A stretch of 28,907 nucleotides of DNA, from assembly GCA_043731125.1 (NCBI GenBank), contig JAYTJL010000038.1, positions 1-28,907 of the forward strand, given 5' to 3'. Both the position numbers and the translations under genes were made by a program. The notes below the pieces were generated by a model. The model ran no database searches. It was not told the DNA's origin and was given only the letters and a program-made list of their open reading frames with translations. Numbering within the stretch: position 1 is the first letter of the stretch; each line of letters starts with the position of its first letter. The stretch is from JAYTJL01 sp043731125. Lineage in GTDB: Bacteria; Patescibacteriota; Saccharimonadia; Saccharimonadales; UBA10212. Positions 20,222 to 27,674 of this stretch are shown one piece after another.

Positions 20222-21979
20222 ATGAATCGGTCTTTTGCTGCAGGCACTGTCAAACTTGTTGGTGAACAGGTGTTGGTAAAAGGCTGGGTGCATTCGCGCC
20301 GCGACCACGGTGGACTTATATTTATAGACTTGCGTGACCATACCGGGCTTGTTCAGTTGGTGGTAAAACCAGAGAGTGTTGAAAGTTTTAAAAGTGCCGA
20401 AGATGTACGTGACGAATTTGTTATTAGTGCTGAAGGTACTGTTGCTGATAGAGAAGAAGGGCTAAAAAACCCCAACATTGCAACTGGTGGTATTGAAATT
20501 AACGTTGCAAAACTGGTGGTTTTGAATAAATCAGAAGCTTTGCCCATTCAAATCAATGCAGACCAAAATGTAGGCGAAGACCAGCGGCTTAAATATAGGT
20601 TTTTGGATTTGCGCCGGCCAAAGATGCAGGAAAACCTAAAAAAACGCGCGCGTTATTACAAATTCATTCGTGATTATATGGAATCTAAAGAATTTACTGA
20701 AGTTACAACCCCCATTTTAGCCAACTCCAGCCCAGAAGGTGCCCGTGACTTTTTGGTGCCGTCGCGCGTACATCCCGGAAAGTTTTATGCCTTGCCGCAA
20801 GCGCCTCAGCAGTTTAAACAACTTCTAATGGTTGGCGGCTTGCCGCGCTATTACCAAATCGCTACTTGCTTCCGTGATGAAGACCCAAGAGCCGACAGAT
20901 TGTACGGTGACTTTTACCAACTAGACCTGGAAATGAGTTTTGTGGAAGACGGCGAAGAAGTACGTAGCACTATGGAACCGCTGATTGTTGGACTGGTTAA
21001 AGACTTTGGTGGTATGAAACTAATCAGCGAAGAAATTCCACGCATTCCATATGCCGAGGCAATGGAAAAATACGGTAGCGACAAACCAGACTTGAGGTTT
21101 GGTATGGAGTTGGTGGAACTATCTGATGAACTCAATAATACCGAGTTTAGTGTTTTTAAAAATGCCATAGACGGCGACGGCTGTGTGAAAGCCATCTGCG
21201 TTAAGGATGCGGCCAGTCTCAGTCGGTCGCAAATCGATAATTTCACGGAAATTGCTAAAGCAGAAGGAGCAGGCGGGCTGGCCTACATTACATACGAAGG
21301 CGGCGAAGCCAAATCGCCAATAGCTAAATTCTTGAGTGCCGAAGAACTTGAGGCTATCAAATCCAAAACCGGGGCAAGCGACGGCGACGGAGTATTTTTT
21401 GGTGCTGACGAGAGAGGCAAAGTAAATAAAGTTCTTGGTAGGCTGCGTAGTGAGTTTGCCGACCACTTCAAATTGAAAGACCCAAATGTTGTAGCGCTAG
21501 CCTGGATAGTGGACTTTCCATTTTACGAGTGGGACGACAAGGCAAATAAATTAGACTTTGGTCACAATCCATTTTCTATGCCAAAAGGCGGGCTGGAGAG
21601 CCTAGCGAGCGAGGACAAACTCAGCATTTTAGCCGACCAATACGACATGGTAATGAATGGCTACGAAATATGCAGTGGCGGAGTGCGCAACCACAACCCA
21701 GAAGTGCTTTATAAAGTCTTTGAGACGCTTGGCCACGACAGGGAATACGTAGACGCTAAATTCGGAGGCATGTTAAATGCCTTCAAATACGGCGCCCCGC
21801 CTCACGCCGGCTGTGCCTTTGGCATAGACCGTATATTCATGGTGCTGGTAGGGGAAAGTAACATCCGTGAAGTCGTAGCATTTCCTAAAAACGGTGCAGG
21901 TGTAGATGTAATGATGAACTCGCCCAGCACTGTAGACGATCAGCAACTAAAAGACCTCAACATAACAACCATCGAATAA
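20222..21979 (+). CDS. aspS: Aspartyl-tRNA synthetase, nondiscriminating-type signature
   Basis: A 585-aa bacterial-type class II synthetase: OB-fold anticodon domain (1-105), catalytic core with motif 2 FRDEDPRADR, an inserted GAD domain (about 280-410), and motif 3 near the C-terminus (CAFGIDRIFM). Two anticodon-domain positions reported to set specificity read as the relaxed type: His29 in RRDHGG (Leu in E. coli) and Gly80 in REEGLKNPN (Lys in E. coli). Such enzymes charge both tRNA-Asp and tRNA-Asn, the latter then amidated by GatCAB. ATG 20222 is preferred to TTG 20219. A heptanucleotide array lies in its leader. Confidence 0.93.
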   Translation: MNRSFAAGTVKLVGEQVLVKGWVHSRRDHGGLIFIDLRDHTGLVQLVVKPESVESFKSAEDVRDEFVISAEGTVADREEGLKNPNIATGGIEINVAKLVVLNKSEALPIQINADQNVGEDQRLKYRFLDLRRPKMQENLKKRARYYKFIRDYMESKEFTEVTTPILANSSPEGARDFLVPSRVHPGKFYALPQAPQQFKQLLMVGGLPRYYQIATCFRDEDPRADRLYGDFYQLDLEMSFVEDGEEVRSTMEPLIVGLVKDFGGMKLISEEIPRIPYAEAMEKYGSDKPDLRFGMELVELSDELNNTEFSVFKNAIDGDGCVKAICVKDAASLSRSQIDNFTEIAKAEGAGGLAYITYEGGEAKSPIAKFLSAEELEAIKSKTGASDGDGVFFGADERGKVNKVLGRLRSEFADHFKLKDPNVVALAWIVDFPFYEWDDKANKLDFGHNPFSMPKGGLESLASEDKLSILADQYDMVMNGYEICSGGVRNHNPEVLYKVFETLGHDREYVDAKFGGMLNAFKYGAPPHAGCAFGIDRIFMVLVGESNIREVVAFPKNGAGVDVMMNSPSTVDDQQLKDLNITTIE

Positions 21980-22000
21980 AATGAGAGTTTTGGTTTTTGG

Positions 22001-22804
22001 ATGAGTGATAAGTATTCTACTAAGAATAGGCATGGGCTCAAGCTGGTTATTCAAGTAGATAAGCCAGATAATCCTACTAATTTAGCATTCATCGCTCACG
22101 GGCAGGGTGGTTTTAAAGAGCAAGAGCATATTCAAGCTTTTGCTGATGTTTTTTTGGAAAATAAATTCCGAGTTGTTCGTTTTGATGCGACACATTCCAT
22201 AGGTGAAAGTGAAGGCGATATTATGGATGTTACATACACTAGCTACATTGAAGACCTGGAAGACGTAATTAACTGGGCGCGAACCAAAGAATGGTTTCAT
22301 CAGCCCTTCGCGCTTTGCGGTCACAGCATGGGAGGTACATCGACTGCATGGTACGCTCAGCATCATGCGGAGGAAATTCTTTGCGTTGCGCCACTAGCCG
22401 CAGTGGTTAATTTTGAAGTCTATGATAAATTCAAGAAAAAACAGGATCCTGGTTTCATGGAGGCATGGAAAGAGAAGGGGTATTTTGAGAGTGAGAGTCG
22501 GTCAAAGCCAGGCGTTATAAAAAAGGTTGGCTGGGGCGTTTCTGAAGATCTTAAAAAGTATGATCTACTAGTTGATGCAAAAAAGCTTACTATGCCGGTG
22601 TTGTTAATGGCTGGAGACCATGACACCTCTACACCATACGAACATCAGGAATTGTTATATGAAAAGATTCCATCTTCCAATAAGAAGCTAGTGAAGATTG
22701 AAAACGCCGATCATGGCCTTTGGAGAGAAGGAGTTGGCGATAAAAAATACGACGATGCTAAATCCGCAATCAACAATTGGCTAAAGGATCTAATAGATAC
22801 TTAA
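22001..22804 (+). CDS. Alpha/beta hydrolase
   Basis: A 267-aa soluble hydrolase. The oxyanion strand ends in AHGQGG (near residues 31-36), the nucleophile elbow is GHSMGG (Ser109), the acid is within AGDHDTSTP (Asp206 or Asp208) and the base is in ENADHGLW (His238). The lid segment carries KKKQDPGFMEAWKEKGYFES. The family resembles acyl-CoA-independent esterases/peptidase S9-like hydrolases; the substrate is unknown. It starts 22 nt after aspS and is followed by tsaC 20 nt later, so the three may share a transcript. Confidence 0.85.
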   Translation: MSDKYSTKNRHGLKLVIQVDKPDNPTNLAFIAHGQGGFKEQEHIQAFADVFLENKFRVVRFDATHSIGESEGDIMDVTYTSYIEDLEDVINWARTKEWFHQPFALCGHSMGGTSTAWYAQHHAEEILCVAPLAAVVNFEVYDKFKKKQDPGFMEAWKEKGYFESESRSKPGVIKKVGWGVSEDLKKYDLLVDAKKLTMPVLLMAGDHDTSTPYEHQELLYEKIPSSNKKLVKIENADHGLWREGVGDKKYDDAKSAINNWLKDLIDT

Positions 22805-22823
22805 CAAGTCAAGTATTTTAGAG

Positions 22824-23408
22824 ATGAGTTATTTTACGGAAAGTTTTGATGAAAAGGTGGTTGAACTGCTGAATGGCGGTGGAGTTGGTTTTATGCCCAG
22901 TGACACGGTGTATGGGTTATCGGCACGTGCATTGGACAAGGTGGCCGTGGAGAAGATATATCATTTGAAACAGCGCGACGATGGTAAGCCGTGTATTGTT
23001 CTATTATCTAGTGTAGATCAAGCAACACAACTAATGATCGACCCGAAAGATCTTGAGCCAGTTGCTACGTATTGGCCGGCGCCGTTGACGCTGATAGCTC
23101 CAGCTGAGAATTCGCCTGAGTATTTGCATCGAGGCTTGGAGTCGCTAGCGGTCAGGGTCCCAGACAGTGAAGATTTGCGCGGTTTGATTGCAATAACTGG
23201 ACCACTTGTAAGCACCAGTGCAAATATTCAGGACCAACCAATTGCGCGTACTCCCCAACAAGCCCAAGAGGTGTTTGGAGATTATTTGGATTTTTATATT
23301 GACGCTGGAGAACTTAGCGGTGAACCGTCTACTGTATTGAAGTTTGCTGACGGCAGGCTACAAATAGTACGTCCGGGTGCTTGGCAAATGCCACCGCAAC
23401 CCCTATAG
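22824..23408 (+). CDS. tsaC: Threonylcarbamoyl-AMP synthase-like protein (YrdC/Sua5)
   Basis: A 194-aa YrdC-fold protein with GVGFMPSDTVYGLSA (about 20-34), the KQRDDGKPC binding segment, YWPAPLTLI, LAVRVPDSEDL, and SGEPSTVLKFADG near the end. It makes threonylcarbamoyl-adenylate from Thr, bicarbonate and ATP for t6A37 on ANN-decoding tRNAs. The tRNA-Asn in this window, with A37, would be one substrate. It is single-domain, without the Sua5 C-terminal extension. It stands 11 nt before the next gene. Confidence 0.9.
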   Translation: MSYFTESFDEKVVELLNGGGVGFMPSDTVYGLSARALDKVAVEKIYHLKQRDDGKPCIVLLSSVDQATQLMIDPKDLEPVATYWPAPLTLIAPAENSPEYLHRGLESLAVRVPDSEDLRGLIAITGPLVSTSANIQDQPIARTPQQAQEVFGDYLDFYIDAGELSGEPSTVLKFADGRLQIVRPGAWQMPPQPL

Positions 23409-23419
23409 TTTAGGTACTA

Positions 23420-25192
23420 ATGGCAACTGATAAAAACCTACAAGAAATTCCAGAAGACGCGCTCGAAGAAAAGACTTCTCCAGAACCGACAGAAGAGCCC
23501 AAGGCTAAGAAAATAAAAGTCAACGGTACGTCGCCCGCTAAAAAGTTTAAAACTTGGTTTGTTGGTAATAAAAAGCTATCAATACCGCTAACGGGAATTT
23601 TTGTATTTGCCGTGCTGATGGCTGTGCCGTTCACCCGCTACGCGGTAGCCGGTACTATTATCAAAAAAGACGTAACAGTGAGTGTCAGAGACAGTAAAAC
23701 TGGTGGCGTAGTCAGTAGTGCGTACGTTAGCATAGGCACTAAAGTGGCCGAAACCAACGGGCAGGGAGAGGCACTGGTGAAGAGCGTTTCACTTGGTAAC
23801 AAGACTATAAAAGTAACCAAAGACTATTATAAGGACGCTACCACCAACTATACGGTTGGATTTTCTGGTACTCACCAGGCTACCGTTAAGACTGAATCTA
23901 CTGGCCGTCAAACTCAACTGCATGTTGTAAATAGCGTTGACGGTACCCCTGTACCTGAAGTTGAAGTAGTTAGCGGTGGTAGCCTTGGTAAGACAGATAG
24001 CAAGGGAATGGTGACAATTGTTGTACCAGCTGGTCAGTCATCTAAGAAAGTTACACTTAGCCTTGATGGTTATAATGACCAAGAAGTCGTAGTTAAAGCT
24101 AGCGACGACAAAGTTATACAGAACGAGTTTACGATTACCCCATCGGGCAAGATATATTTTCTCTCAAAACTTTCTGGCAAAATTGACCTGGTAAAAACCA
24201 ATTTGGACGGAAGTAGTCGCGAGACTATATTTGCAGGCACCGGAAAAGAAGACGATATTGGTACAGTACTGCTGGCAAACCGGAGCTGGAAATACTTGGC
24301 GCTACTCTCCAAGCACGACAGTGACTTGGCTAAGCTGTACTTAGTGGATACAAGCAACGACAAAGTAACCGTAATGGACGAAGGTAACGCCGGCTTTACG
24401 CTTGCTGGATGGGACGGGGACTCATTTATATATAAAGTATCGCGAAATGCTTATAGTGAATGGCAAAGCAAAAAACACGTAATAAAAAGTTTTGATGCCG
24501 AGAGCAAGACAATTACGGCGCTAGACCAGACAGATGCATCTGGGAATGCCGGAAGTTACATCCAAGAAAACATTGGCGATATCTACGCCTTAGCTGACGG
24601 GTCTATTGTCTATACCAAAATATGGTATGACTACCCGTACGGAAATGAGTCAAAACTAGGTGGCAAGAGTAATGGGATATACAGTATTAGATCTGACGGT
24701 AGTGGAAAGAGGACTCTAAAGACAATCGACGCACAAACAGGCGGGTATATTACAGTCAGCCCAAGCAAGCCGAACGAATTATATTTTTACTACTACAACA
24801 GTGGAGATTCGACCGCTAATTACCTTGAATATAGCAATGGAGCACTGGAAGATTCCACAGAAAAGGATTTCCCAGAGGGAGGGGTGTACAACACCTATCT
24901 GCTTTCTCCAGACGGCAACAAAAACTTCTGGAGTGAGTCACGTGACGGTAAGAATACTTTAATAGTAGGAGACGGTGAAGGCGATAATGGTAAAACAATC
25001 GCTCGTCTTAGCGATTACCAGACCTATGGTTGGTATACGAGCGAGTATTTATTGGTCAGCAAAAACAGCAGTGAATTTTTTGTCATGCCGGTCAGTGGAC
25101 TAGGTAAAGACAGATCGCCTCTGAAAATAAGCGACTATCACAAACCCGCCCAAAGTTATTTCGGGTATGGAGGAGGATATGGAGGAATCTAG
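23420..25192 (+). CDS. Membrane-anchored protein with carboxypeptidase-regulatory/PEGA-like repeats and propeller-like C-terminus
   Basis: A 590-aa protein. The acidic/basic N-terminus (1-50) is cytosolic, followed by a membrane helix (about 54-72). Two extracytoplasmic beta-sandwich repeats (about 80-150 and 160-235; e.g. VSVRDSKTGGVVSSAYVSIG, then a turn with TNGQGEA) resemble carboxypeptidase-regulatory or PEGA domains. Residues about 240-575 contain recurring strands such as KIYFLSKLSGKIDLVKTN, a TolB/DPP-like propeller pattern. It ends in a Gly/Tyr-rich tail (FGYGGGYGG). A surface role in adhesion or envelope binding is plausible but inferred. It is the last gene of the aspS-led cluster. 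Confidence 0.6.
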   Translation: MATDKNLQEIPEDALEEKTSPEPTEEPKAKKIKVNGTSPAKKFKTWFVGNKKLSIPLTGIFVFAVLMAVPFTRYAVAGTIIKKDVTVSVRDSKTGGVVSSAYVSIGTKVAETNGQGEALVKSVSLGNKTIKVTKDYYKDATTNYTVGFSGTHQATVKTESTGRQTQLHVVNSVDGTPVPEVEVVSGGSLGKTDSKGMVTIVVPAGQSSKKVTLSLDGYNDQEVVVKASDDKVIQNEFTITPSGKIYFLSKLSGKIDLVKTNLDGSSRETIFAGTGKEDDIGTVLLANRSWKYLALLSKHDSDLAKLYLVDTSNDKVTVMDEGNAGFTLAGWDGDSFIYKVSRNAYSEWQSKKHVIKSFDAESKTITALDQTDASGNAGSYIQENIGDIYALADGSIVYTKIWYDYPYGNESKLGGKSNGIYSIRSDGSGKRTLKTIDAQTGGYITVSPSKPNELYFYYYNSGDSTANYLEYSNGALEDSTEKDFPEGGVYNTYLLSPDGNKNFWSESRDGKNTLIVGDGEGDNGKTIARLSDYQTYGWYTSEYLLVSKNSSEFFVMPVSGLGKDRSPLKISDYHKPAQSYFGYGGGYGGI

Positions 25193-25199
25193 CCGAAAT

Positions 25200-25262
25200 A
25201 TTTTTCATTTAACATTTTTCAGGTACCATTTATTTAACAGGTTTCATTTACAATTTATTCAC
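25200..25262. repeat. Degenerate heptanucleotide array (TTTTTCA/TTTAACA type)
   Basis: Units TTTTTCA, TTTAACA, TTTTTCA, GGTACCA, a 4-nt slip, TTTAACA, GGTTTCA, TTTACAA. It lies between the PEGA-like gene and mazG. Confidence 0.7.
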
Positions 25263-25278
25263 AACGCGAGGTCTATGT

Positions 25279-25602
25279 ATGACTTTTGATGATTATCAGA
25301 AGCAGGCACTGGAGACATTGTTGCCTTCTAGTGGCAATATTCCCTATGTCGCACTTGGACTTACAAATGAGGCCGGAGAAGTAGCCGGTAAAGTTAAAAA
25401 ATGGGTACGAGACAATGACAGCGACACAAGCAAACTAGACAAAACGGCCATAGCCGACGAACTTGGGGATGTACTTTGGTATGTGGCAATGTTGGCTCAG
25501 TTGCTAGACGTCCCACTCGAAAGTGTTGCCAAGGGCAATATAGACAAACTGGCCAGCAGGCAGCAGCGTGGTAAATTACAAGGTAGCGGCGACAATCGTT
25601 AG
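25279..25602 (+). CDS. MazG-like nucleotide pyrophosphohydrolase
   Basis: A 107-aa single-domain all-alpha NTP pyrophosphatase. The metal-binding pair is NEAGEVAGK (ExxE) and ADELGDVLWY (ExxD). It cleaves NTPs or dNTPs to monophosphate and pyrophosphate, removing aberrant or excess nucleotides. It is the short (dimeric/tetrameric) type, unlike the double-domain MazG of E. coli. The stop codon lies inside the start of a heptanucleotide array. Confidence 0.9.
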   Translation: MTFDDYQKQALETLLPSSGNIPYVALGLTNEAGEVAGKVKKWVRDNDSDTSKLDKTAIADELGDVLWYVAMLAQLLDVPLESVAKGNIDKLASRQQRGKLQGSGDNR

Positions 25603-25627
25603 TAGTTAGTAGATAGTGGATTAAGGT
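25599..25627. repeat. Degenerate heptanucleotide array (TTAGTAG type)
   Basis: TTAGTAG twice, then ATAGTGG and ATTAAGG. It overlaps the TAG stop of mazG, so the array begins within the gene end. Confidence 0.6.
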
Positions 25628-25673
25628 TGTATGAACACTCCCCTGTGCCCTACTTACTAGGATACTTGACTAG

Positions 25674-26318
25674 TCAAGTATTGTCCAAGGACCGCCACAG
25701 GTACCAAGCCGCCACTGACTCATATGGAGCCCAATGATGCTTTTTAGACAACAATTTTAAATCTGCCGATTTTGGCATTTTATCAAGGCCATACAATTGC
25801 ATAGCTCCTTTGCGGATGCCGAGGTCACCCACTGGCAATATGTCCAACCGTCCGAGCGAAAATATCATAAACATATGCGCACTCCACTCCCCTATCCCTT
25901 TTACAGAGGTCAGCTGGGCTATAACGGCTTCATTAGGTAGTGTTGCTATGTGCTCCAAGTCTAGTCGGCTGTCTAGTACATGTGCCGCCAAATCTTTGAT
26001 ATATGAAATTTTGGCATAACTAACGCCACAGTCACGGATGGTTTGGTCATCAATTGGGATTAATTGTTCTGGCGTTGGTACGCTTCCACCGAAGAGGTCT
26101 AGTACCCTGCCGTGAATTGTGGCAGCGGCTTTGACGCTGAGCTGCTGAGAAATGATGCTATCTAGCAGTTCTGCGTAGTAGTCTGTATGCGGAGTTATTC
26201 TGCAGTCGCCGTATTTGACTATTACTGGTTTTATGACTGGATCATTAGTTGCTAGGTGTTCTTGGGCGGCTGACAACATAGCTGTGAACTTTTTGGTTTG
26301 GTTTTTTTCGCTGGTCAT
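25674..26318 (-). CDS. HhH-GPD DNA glycosylase (AlkA-type 3-methyladenine)
   Basis: A 214-aa base-excision repair enzyme. The helix-hairpin-helix is VKGIGEWSAHMF (about 130-141), and the catalytic Asp follows in LPVGDLGIRKG. SIISQQLSVKAAATIHGR near the N-terminal third is the typical AlkA-family helix. It lacks the Ada-like N-terminal domain and iron-sulfur Cys cluster, so it is the minimal form. It would remove alkylated adenine. It is flanked by two heptanucleotide arrays. Confidence 0.88.
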   Translation of the reverse strand: MTSEKNQTKKFTAMLSAAQEHLATNDPVIKPVIVKYGDCRITPHTDYYAELLDSIISQQLSVKAAATIHGRVLDLFGGSVPTPEQLIPIDDQTIRDCGVSYAKISYIKDLAAHVLDSRLDLEHIATLPNEAVIAQLTSVKGIGEWSAHMFMIFSLGRLDILPVGDLGIRKGAMQLYGLDKMPKSADLKLLSKKHHWAPYESVAAWYLWRSLDNT

Positions 26319-26339
26319 CTCGTGTTAATATAACACCTA

Positions 26340-26430
26340 GAAGCAACTAACTATAAGCTAGTAACCCATAACCAATAACTAGGAATTAGCATGTAGTGAA
26401 AGTTATCAGTTACAAATTATAAGTTAACAA
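26340..26430. repeat. Degenerate heptanucleotide arrays, two blocks
   Basis: First block: ACTAACT, ATAAGCT, AGTAACC, CATAACC, AATAACT. Second block: AGTTATC, AGTTACA, AATTATA, AGTTAAC. The blocks are in inverted sense to each other. They lie in the gap between the divergent AlkA-like gene and the tail-anchored protein gene. Confidence 0.65.
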
Positions 26431-26445
26431 GGTGGTAAATAAAAA

Positions 26446-26943
26446 GTGCAACCTAACAATAATTCGCCCGTATCGCCTTCTCCACAACCGCAACCGTCAG
26501 TGAGTCCTATTCACGATGTTCTCTCTCAACCTGTTGATCCTGCTATGGCAAACCTGGAAAGAACTGGGGCGGTTTTCTCAGACCTCTCCCCCGCCAACGA
26601 GCCCGCCAACCCTATTGCTGGTACAGCCGCTCCTCATTCAGGTGCTATACACGAAACATCAGCTGCCGAACAATCGCTGGACGGAGTCCTAAAGCAAGTA
26701 ACAAGCAATATAACGGCAGCACCACCAGCCATGGTACAACCCGCGAAGAAAAAAAGAGGTTTGTTTGGCGGAGGAAAACCAAAAAAACCACACCCGGCAT
26801 CTGCTTCGCATGGACCTACCAAATCTGCTGTGACCAATCCAATTCACCAAGCACCATCAAAACCAAAAAAACCAGTTCTACCTATTGTTTTTGCGGTACT
26901 AGCCGCCACTGGCCTCGGCGCTGCTGCTGTTATGGCCCTCTAG
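26446..26943 (+). CDS. Proline-rich protein with C-terminal membrane anchor
   Basis: A 165-aa protein, not assigned to a family. The N-terminal 30 residues are Pro/Ser/Asn/Gln-rich (SPSPQPQPS). The middle is low complexity with Ala, Pro and Thr, and a basic segment KKKRGLFGGGKPKKP (about 101-115) precedes a single hydrophobic helix at the very C-terminus (VLPIVFAVLAATGLGAAAVM). This is the layout of a tail-anchored protein with a disordered cytosolic domain. The start is GTG with AAGGTGG 10 nt upstream. The stop overlaps that of the opposite EEP gene by 4 nt. Confidence 0.6.
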   Translation: MQPNNNSPVSPSPQPQPSVSPIHDVLSQPVDPAMANLERTGAVFSDLSPANEPANPIAGTAAPHSGAIHETSAAEQSLDGVLKQVTSNITAAPPAMVQPAKKKRGLFGGGKPKKPHPASASHGPTKSAVTNPIHQAPSKPKKPVLPIVFAVLAATGLGAAAVMAL

Positions 26944-27674
26944 AGATCACAGTCTAGAATGAGGGCTTGATGATCGGAAACTACCTTATCTGATGCATAA
27001 AATTTATTTACTTTGACCTGGTTGTTAACAAAGATATAGTCGCACACTTCGACCTTGTCTGTTAGGTTGGTCCTTGTTGTTGTAAGGTTGTTGGTTGCGC
27101 ATAAGTTGGTAAGAGAATTGTTCAGTAATTCAAGAGACTCGCTCTTGGGCGATAAGTTGAAATCACCCGTTAAAATGACTGGTCCTGATAGTGTATCAAT
27201 GTATTCTTTGATCTGTTGCATTTGACGATATGTATCAGCATTACCGTTCTTATGATCAGGAATATGGTGCCCATGATGAGTAAGGACATGAACTGGCTTA
27301 GAAGAGTGAATTACTTCTGCGTGAACAAGATTCCTGACATTATAATCGTGTGTATTAAAGTCAAAATTATCTTTATGTTCAAGGTTGGTATAGATTACCT
27401 CCGAGCGTTTAATTGGTTCTTTGCTCAGTACGGCATTACCAAACCTAGCTTTACCCTCCATGAATTTAAAACTAAATGCGCCTCCGAATACTGCAGATTG
27501 GTAGTCTAAGTCTCGTTGGATTGCCTCAATATGCAGAAAAAGCGCTGGGTCTGGTTTGTTGAGGCTGACTGCTTCTTGCAAGCATAGGATATCTGCATCC
27601 TCATCTTTCAAGAAGTTAAGAATGTCTTTTGTTAGCTTGCCGCCCCACCATACATTTAGCTGAACAAGCTTCAT
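26940..27674 (-). CDS. Endonuclease/exonuclease/phosphatase (EEP) family protein
   Basis: A 244-aa metal-dependent phosphohydrolase of the EEP fold. Visible are the N-terminal LVQLNVWWGG (Asn), LCLQEAV (metal Glu), HVLTHHGHHIPDH, TGDFNLSP (Asp and Asn) and the C-terminal SDHQALILD (Asp-His pair). There is no signal peptide, so it is cytosolic. The family spans DNA-repair nucleases (Xth), sphingomyelinase-like and phosphoinositide phosphatases; the substrate is not evident. It directly follows murC on the same strand without a gap, so the two are likely co-transcribed. Confidence 0.85.
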   Translation of the reverse strand: MKLVQLNVWWGGKLTKDILNFLKDEDADILCLQEAVSLNKPDPALFLHIEAIQRDLDYQSAVFGGAFSFKFMEGKARFGNAVLSKEPIKRSEVIYTNLEHKDNFDFNTHDYNVRNLVHAEVIHSSKPVHVLTHHGHHIPDHKNGNADTYRQMQQIKEYIDTLSGPVILTGDFNLSPKSESLELLNNSLTNLCATNNLTTTRTNLTDKVEVCDYIFVNNQVKVNKFYASDKVVSDHQALILDCDL

